From contig CAJPPE010000072.1 of assembly GCA_905372345.1 (NCBI GenBank), positions 1 through 7,460 of the forward strand: DNA of 7,460 nt. The letters are read 5' to 3'. The notes under the pieces were generated by a model. The model had not been told where the DNA came from and made no database searches. It saw only the letters and a program-made list of their open reading frames with translations. The position numbers and the translations under genes were made by a program. Shown here piece after piece: positions 5,857 to 7,460 of this stretch. The stretch's first letter is position 1; each line of letters opens with the position of its first letter. This DNA comes from an uncultured Treponema sp. (GTDB lineage Bacteria; Spirochaetota; Spirochaetia; Treponematales; Treponemataceae).

Positions 5857-6245
5857 TTCTGTCCCTTCCAAAGTTCAATAATTTTTTCAAGTGTCGTATT
5901 ATTTTGAGCAATGATTAAATCCTGTACACGGTTCAATTCGCTGCGCCATCCGCCCATGTCTTTATAAAAATCGTCTTTCTCAAGCTTATCCATTTTTAAA
6001 GCACCTATTTCATTTTGGTGCTTTTCAATTTCTTTTTTTAATGCCGAAAAAGATTTATCGAAATTTTCTTCTAAACGCGATAATCCGATTGAAAGACTTT
6101 CTTTTAATTTCTTTTCACGATCAGAATCCTCTTCTGCATTCTTTTTTTGCTGCCGGATCAAATAAGAAATTACAAAAGCTATAATTGTTGAAATTGCTGT
6201 AGGCCCCCAATTCTGAGCGGCTATAATCAGTTGTTCAAATCCCAT
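5853..6245 (-). CDS. Membrane-anchored coiled-coil protein, DUF2730-like (Mu gp25 position)
   Basis: The 130-residue protein has one membrane helix near the N-terminus (about 12-30, PTAISTIIAFVISYLI), then RQQKK and a long charged coiled coil to about residue 120. This matches the layout of DUF2730 phage proteins, found between lysis genes and the small terminase in Mu-like phages. Their function is not settled. The start was set at 6245 rather than an in-frame ATG at 6320, because AAGGCGGT lies about 4 bases before it and the upstream gene stops at 6248-6250. The longer form would overlap that gene and place a non-membrane, aromatic-rich leader before the helix. The stop overlaps the next gene's ATG. 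Confidence 0.78.
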   Translation of the reverse strand: MGFEQLIIAAQNWGPTAISTIIAFVISYLIRQQKKNAEEDSDREKKLKESLSIGLSRLEENFDKSFSALKKEIEKHQNEIGALKMDKLEKDDFYKDMGGWRSELNRVQDLIIAQNNTTLEKIIELWKGQK

Positions 6246-6247
6246 AC

Positions 6248-6646
6248 TTACCGCCTTATTTGAGCAAATCCAAATCCTAATGCCGTTCCGCCTAAAATAG
6301 AAATAGGAATACTCCACCACGGAACATTCATCTTATGGTTTAATCTTTTGACTTCTCTTTCAAGTTCTAAAGAAAGTGTTTTGTAATATTCGGTATCGGG
6401 AGCACTCGCAAGCAATCCTTGTTTATAGCCTTCTGCAAAAGAAGCATCTATATTCTTGTTCATTTCGCCTAAACAAATAAGTAAAATTTTTTCCACTTCT
6501 TCTTTGCTATAATCCTGCTTCGCTAATTTTATGCTGAATCGTTTCTGCGGCATCTTGTTTAATACCATTTGTGATTGAGTGTAACTCATCTGCATTACAA
6601 GCATTGTCAACAAGATCGCTGCCATCGCTTTTTTTAATTTTTTCAT
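6248..6646 (-). CDS. Spanin-like lysis accessory protein with N-terminal signal/anchor and C-terminal membrane helix
   Basis: The protein is 132 residues from the ATG at 6646, which has AGGA eight bases upstream. The GTG six bases earlier is too close to that site. Residues 8-22 (MAAILLTMLVMQM) are a signal or anchor helix after a KKLKK start. The middle is a charged helical region including LSLELEREVKRLNHK. Residues 109-126 (WWSIPISILGGTALGFGF) are a second membrane helix ending in RR. Signal-like start, periplasmic middle and C-terminal helix recall single-protein (u-) spanins, but there is no lipobox cysteine; the only Cys, C58, lies inside the helical region. It overlaps the upstream gene by about 140 bases in another frame, as Rz1 genes do. 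The spanin role is inferred from place and topology. Confidence 0.65.
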   Translation of the reverse strand: MKKLKKAMAAILLTMLVMQMSYTQSQMVLNKMPQKRFSIKLAKQDYSKEEVEKILLICLGEMNKNIDASFAEGYKQGLLASAPDTEYYKTLSLELEREVKRLNHKMNVPWWSIPISILGGTALGFGFAQIRR

Positions 6647-6803
6647 AAACACTTTCCTTTTCCTTTTGAGCCTTTATTTTTGCATTATCAATTTTTTGTC
6701 TTATTTTTTTTCTGTTACTAAAAAAAATAAATACAAAGAAAGCCGCAGCCGCGGACAACACGGCTGCAATAGTTTTTACAATCTTACTAAGTATGTTTCT
6801 CAT
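6507..6803 (-). CDS. Inner-membrane spanin-like (Rz/i-spanin-type) protein
   Basis: The 98-residue protein has a single N-terminal membrane helix (about 9-29, IVKTIAAVLSAAAAFFVFIFF), a basic stop-transfer run (NRKKIRQK) and a helical, lysine/glutamate-rich periplasmic part to about residue 58. The tail is softer (DGSDLVDNACNADEL...). This is the plan of an i-spanin, which links the inner membrane to an outer-membrane partner in Gram-negative hosts. Its ATG lies inside the 3' end of the holin-like gene (17-base overlap), so it is probably translationally coupled. The ribosome site is weak. It sits between holin and the second membrane gene, the spanin position of Mu-like phages. The periplasmic part is short for a classical Rz, so the call is tentative. 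Confidence 0.6.
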   Translation of the reverse strand: MRNILSKIVKTIAAVLSAAAAFFVFIFFSNRKKIRQKIDNAKIKAQKEKESVYEKIKKSDGSDLVDNACNADELHSITNGIKQDAAETIQHKISEAGL

Positions 6804-7077
6804 GCCACGCTTCTTTTAATTTTTTTAAAATAGCTTCATAAAAGAATACGCTTATTCCGAATATAGTCGCCCACCAAAACCAAACTTCCCGTGGAGCAAA
6901 AAAAGCACCATGCCATAAAAGGAATGCAAAGAACGCTGAGAATAAGGCAGGTATCCAGACTCGATAGCCCGTAAGCCTATCCTTCTTATCCAGCTTCTTT
7001 ACGAGCTCGGTAAAGATAACCGTCAACAGTACCGCTATAACCACAAACAGCGGTAAAAATCCAATCAATGATCCCAT
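6787..7077 (-). CDS. Holin-like membrane protein
   Basis: This is a 96-residue, strongly hydrophobic protein. Three likely membrane helices are seen: about 4-25 (LIGFLPLFVVIAVLLTVIF), 40-58 (VWIPALFSAFFAFLLWHGA) and 64-82 (VWFWWATIFGISVFFYEAI), with a basic tail (KKLKEAWHEKH). Small size, three helices, a charged C-terminus and a place right after the endolysin fit a class I holin, which forms inner-membrane holes that release the endolysin. The ATG at 7077 has AGGAGGT six bases upstream, one of the strongest ribosome sites in the window. No clear dual-start motif is visible. Confidence 0.75.
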   Translation of the reverse strand: MGSLIGFLPLFVVIAVLLTVIFTELVKKLDKKDRLTGYRVWIPALFSAFFAFLLWHGAFFAPREVWFWWATIFGISVFFYEAILKKLKEAWHEKHT

Positions 7078-7101
7078 AACAAGACCTCCTATTTATTTTT
7101 T

Positions 7102-7118
7102 AGCATTTATAAAATGCT
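7102..7118 (-). other. Seven-pair hairpin over the amidase stop codon
   Basis: AGCATTT pairs with AAATGCT around the loop TAT, and the amidase stop TAA lies in and just past the loop. On the minus strand it is followed by AAAAAATAAATAGGAGG, with no T-run, so it is not a clear terminator. It may affect mRNA stability or holin versus amidase translation. The stem is all A/T apart from two GC pairs. Confidence 0.3.
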
Positions 7119-7460
7119 TATTAAAAACTTTTCTACATCTGCTTTAAAGTTATTCCAAGCTTCATTTTTTTCGACAAAATATTTAGGGCATATTTTCCCT
7201 GTTACATCGAAGTGCCTGTAAATATCTTTTTGCGGATTTAAATTAAATTGTTTTATCAATGTAGCTGTAAGCTCAACTGCAGCACCGTATGTTTCTTTAG
7301 TAAAACGGCCCGTCCAATCAGTATGACAAAGCTCAAGCCCTATAGTGCTGTTGTTAGGATAAGAACCCAGACTTTCTTTTATTCCCTGACAGTAGGAATA
7401 AGCTCCTACATGATAAGCCATTTCGTCTACCGGCAGGCATTGTATTATTTCTCCATCCAA
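7107..7460 (-). CDS. N-acetylmuramoyl-L-alanine amidase (Amidase_2 endolysin), 5' part outside window
   Basis: This phage lysozyme-equivalent cuts the bond between MurNAc and L-alanine in peptidoglycan. Only the last 117 residues are present. The codon at 7460 is TTG for an internal Leu in 'LDGEIIQCLP', which in this family follows a strand, so the true start lies beyond the window. Amidase_2 signatures are visible: AYHVGAYS with zinc ligand H17, NNSTIGLELC with E43, and IYRHFDVTGKICP with H83, K89 and C91, which supplies the other zinc ligands and the catalytic lysine. No C-terminal cell-wall-binding domain follows. The gene is 29 bases from the holin-like gene, forming the lysis cassette. 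Confidence 0.9.
   Translation of the reverse strand: MDGEIIQCLPVDEMAYHVGAYSYCQGIKESLGSYPNNSTIGLELCHTDWTGRFTKETYGAAVELTATLIKQFNLNPQKDIYRHFDVTGKICPKYFVEKNEAWNNFKADVEKFLISIL

Noticed and set aside
6246..6320. Longer start for the DUF2730-like gene
   Set aside because: It would overlap the previous gene by 73 bases and add an implausible leader. The ATG at 6245 has its own ribosome site right at the upstream stop.

Overview
The window holds one convergently terminated gene cassette of a Mu-like (transposable, contractile-tailed type) prophage. All recognised genes lie on the minus strand and read from position 7460 down to about 412. The order is: amidase endolysin, holin-like protein, two spanin-like membrane proteins with overlapping frames, a DUF2730/gp25-like coiled-coil membrane protein, a winged-helix gp26-like protein, small terminase (DUF3486, gp27-like), large terminase (gp28-like), a small AT-rich cargo gene, portal (DUF935, gp29-like) and MuF head protein (gp30/F-like). 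This matches the lysis-to-head order of phage Mu, with the cargo gene as an insertion.

The host is probably a diderm, AT-rich bacterium that uses strong AGGAGG ribosome sites. Codon and base composition, and the general look of the proteins, fit an oral-type Treponema best. That is inference only, because no host gene is in the window.

Region by region: 7107-7460 is the 3' part of the lytic amidase. 6248-7077 holds holin and spanin-like genes packed with overlaps. 5012-6245 holds three small head/packaging-associated genes coupled by overlapping stops and starts. 3492-5012 is the packaging ATPase/nuclease. 3120-3473 is a very AT-rich gene (about 24% GC by hand count) unlike its neighbours. 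412-3119 is portal plus MuF. 1-411 is AT-rich and noncoding, with a minus-strand terminator and, on the plus strand, a near-consensus promoter followed by a short structured RNA candidate that ends in a T-run at the 3' end of the MuF gene.

Three linked observations stand out. First, the portal frame and the MuF frame meet at a run of ten A residues in the message. A -1 shift there removes the portal stop and reads without interruption through a plausible portal C-terminus, the MuF head domain and a C-terminal extension, giving one product of about 902 residues. Second, that C-terminal extension (about 412-850) drops from about 50% to about 29% GC and resembles the CdiA C-terminal tRNA-nuclease fold with a PD...ExK motif, so the protein looks like a MuF polymorphic toxin. 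Third, no immunity gene follows the toxin. The only other CDS of similarly foreign composition is the 117-residue acidic protein just upstream of portal, and the stretch right behind the toxin carries the convergent small RNA candidate. Either could be the protective partner, but neither is proven.
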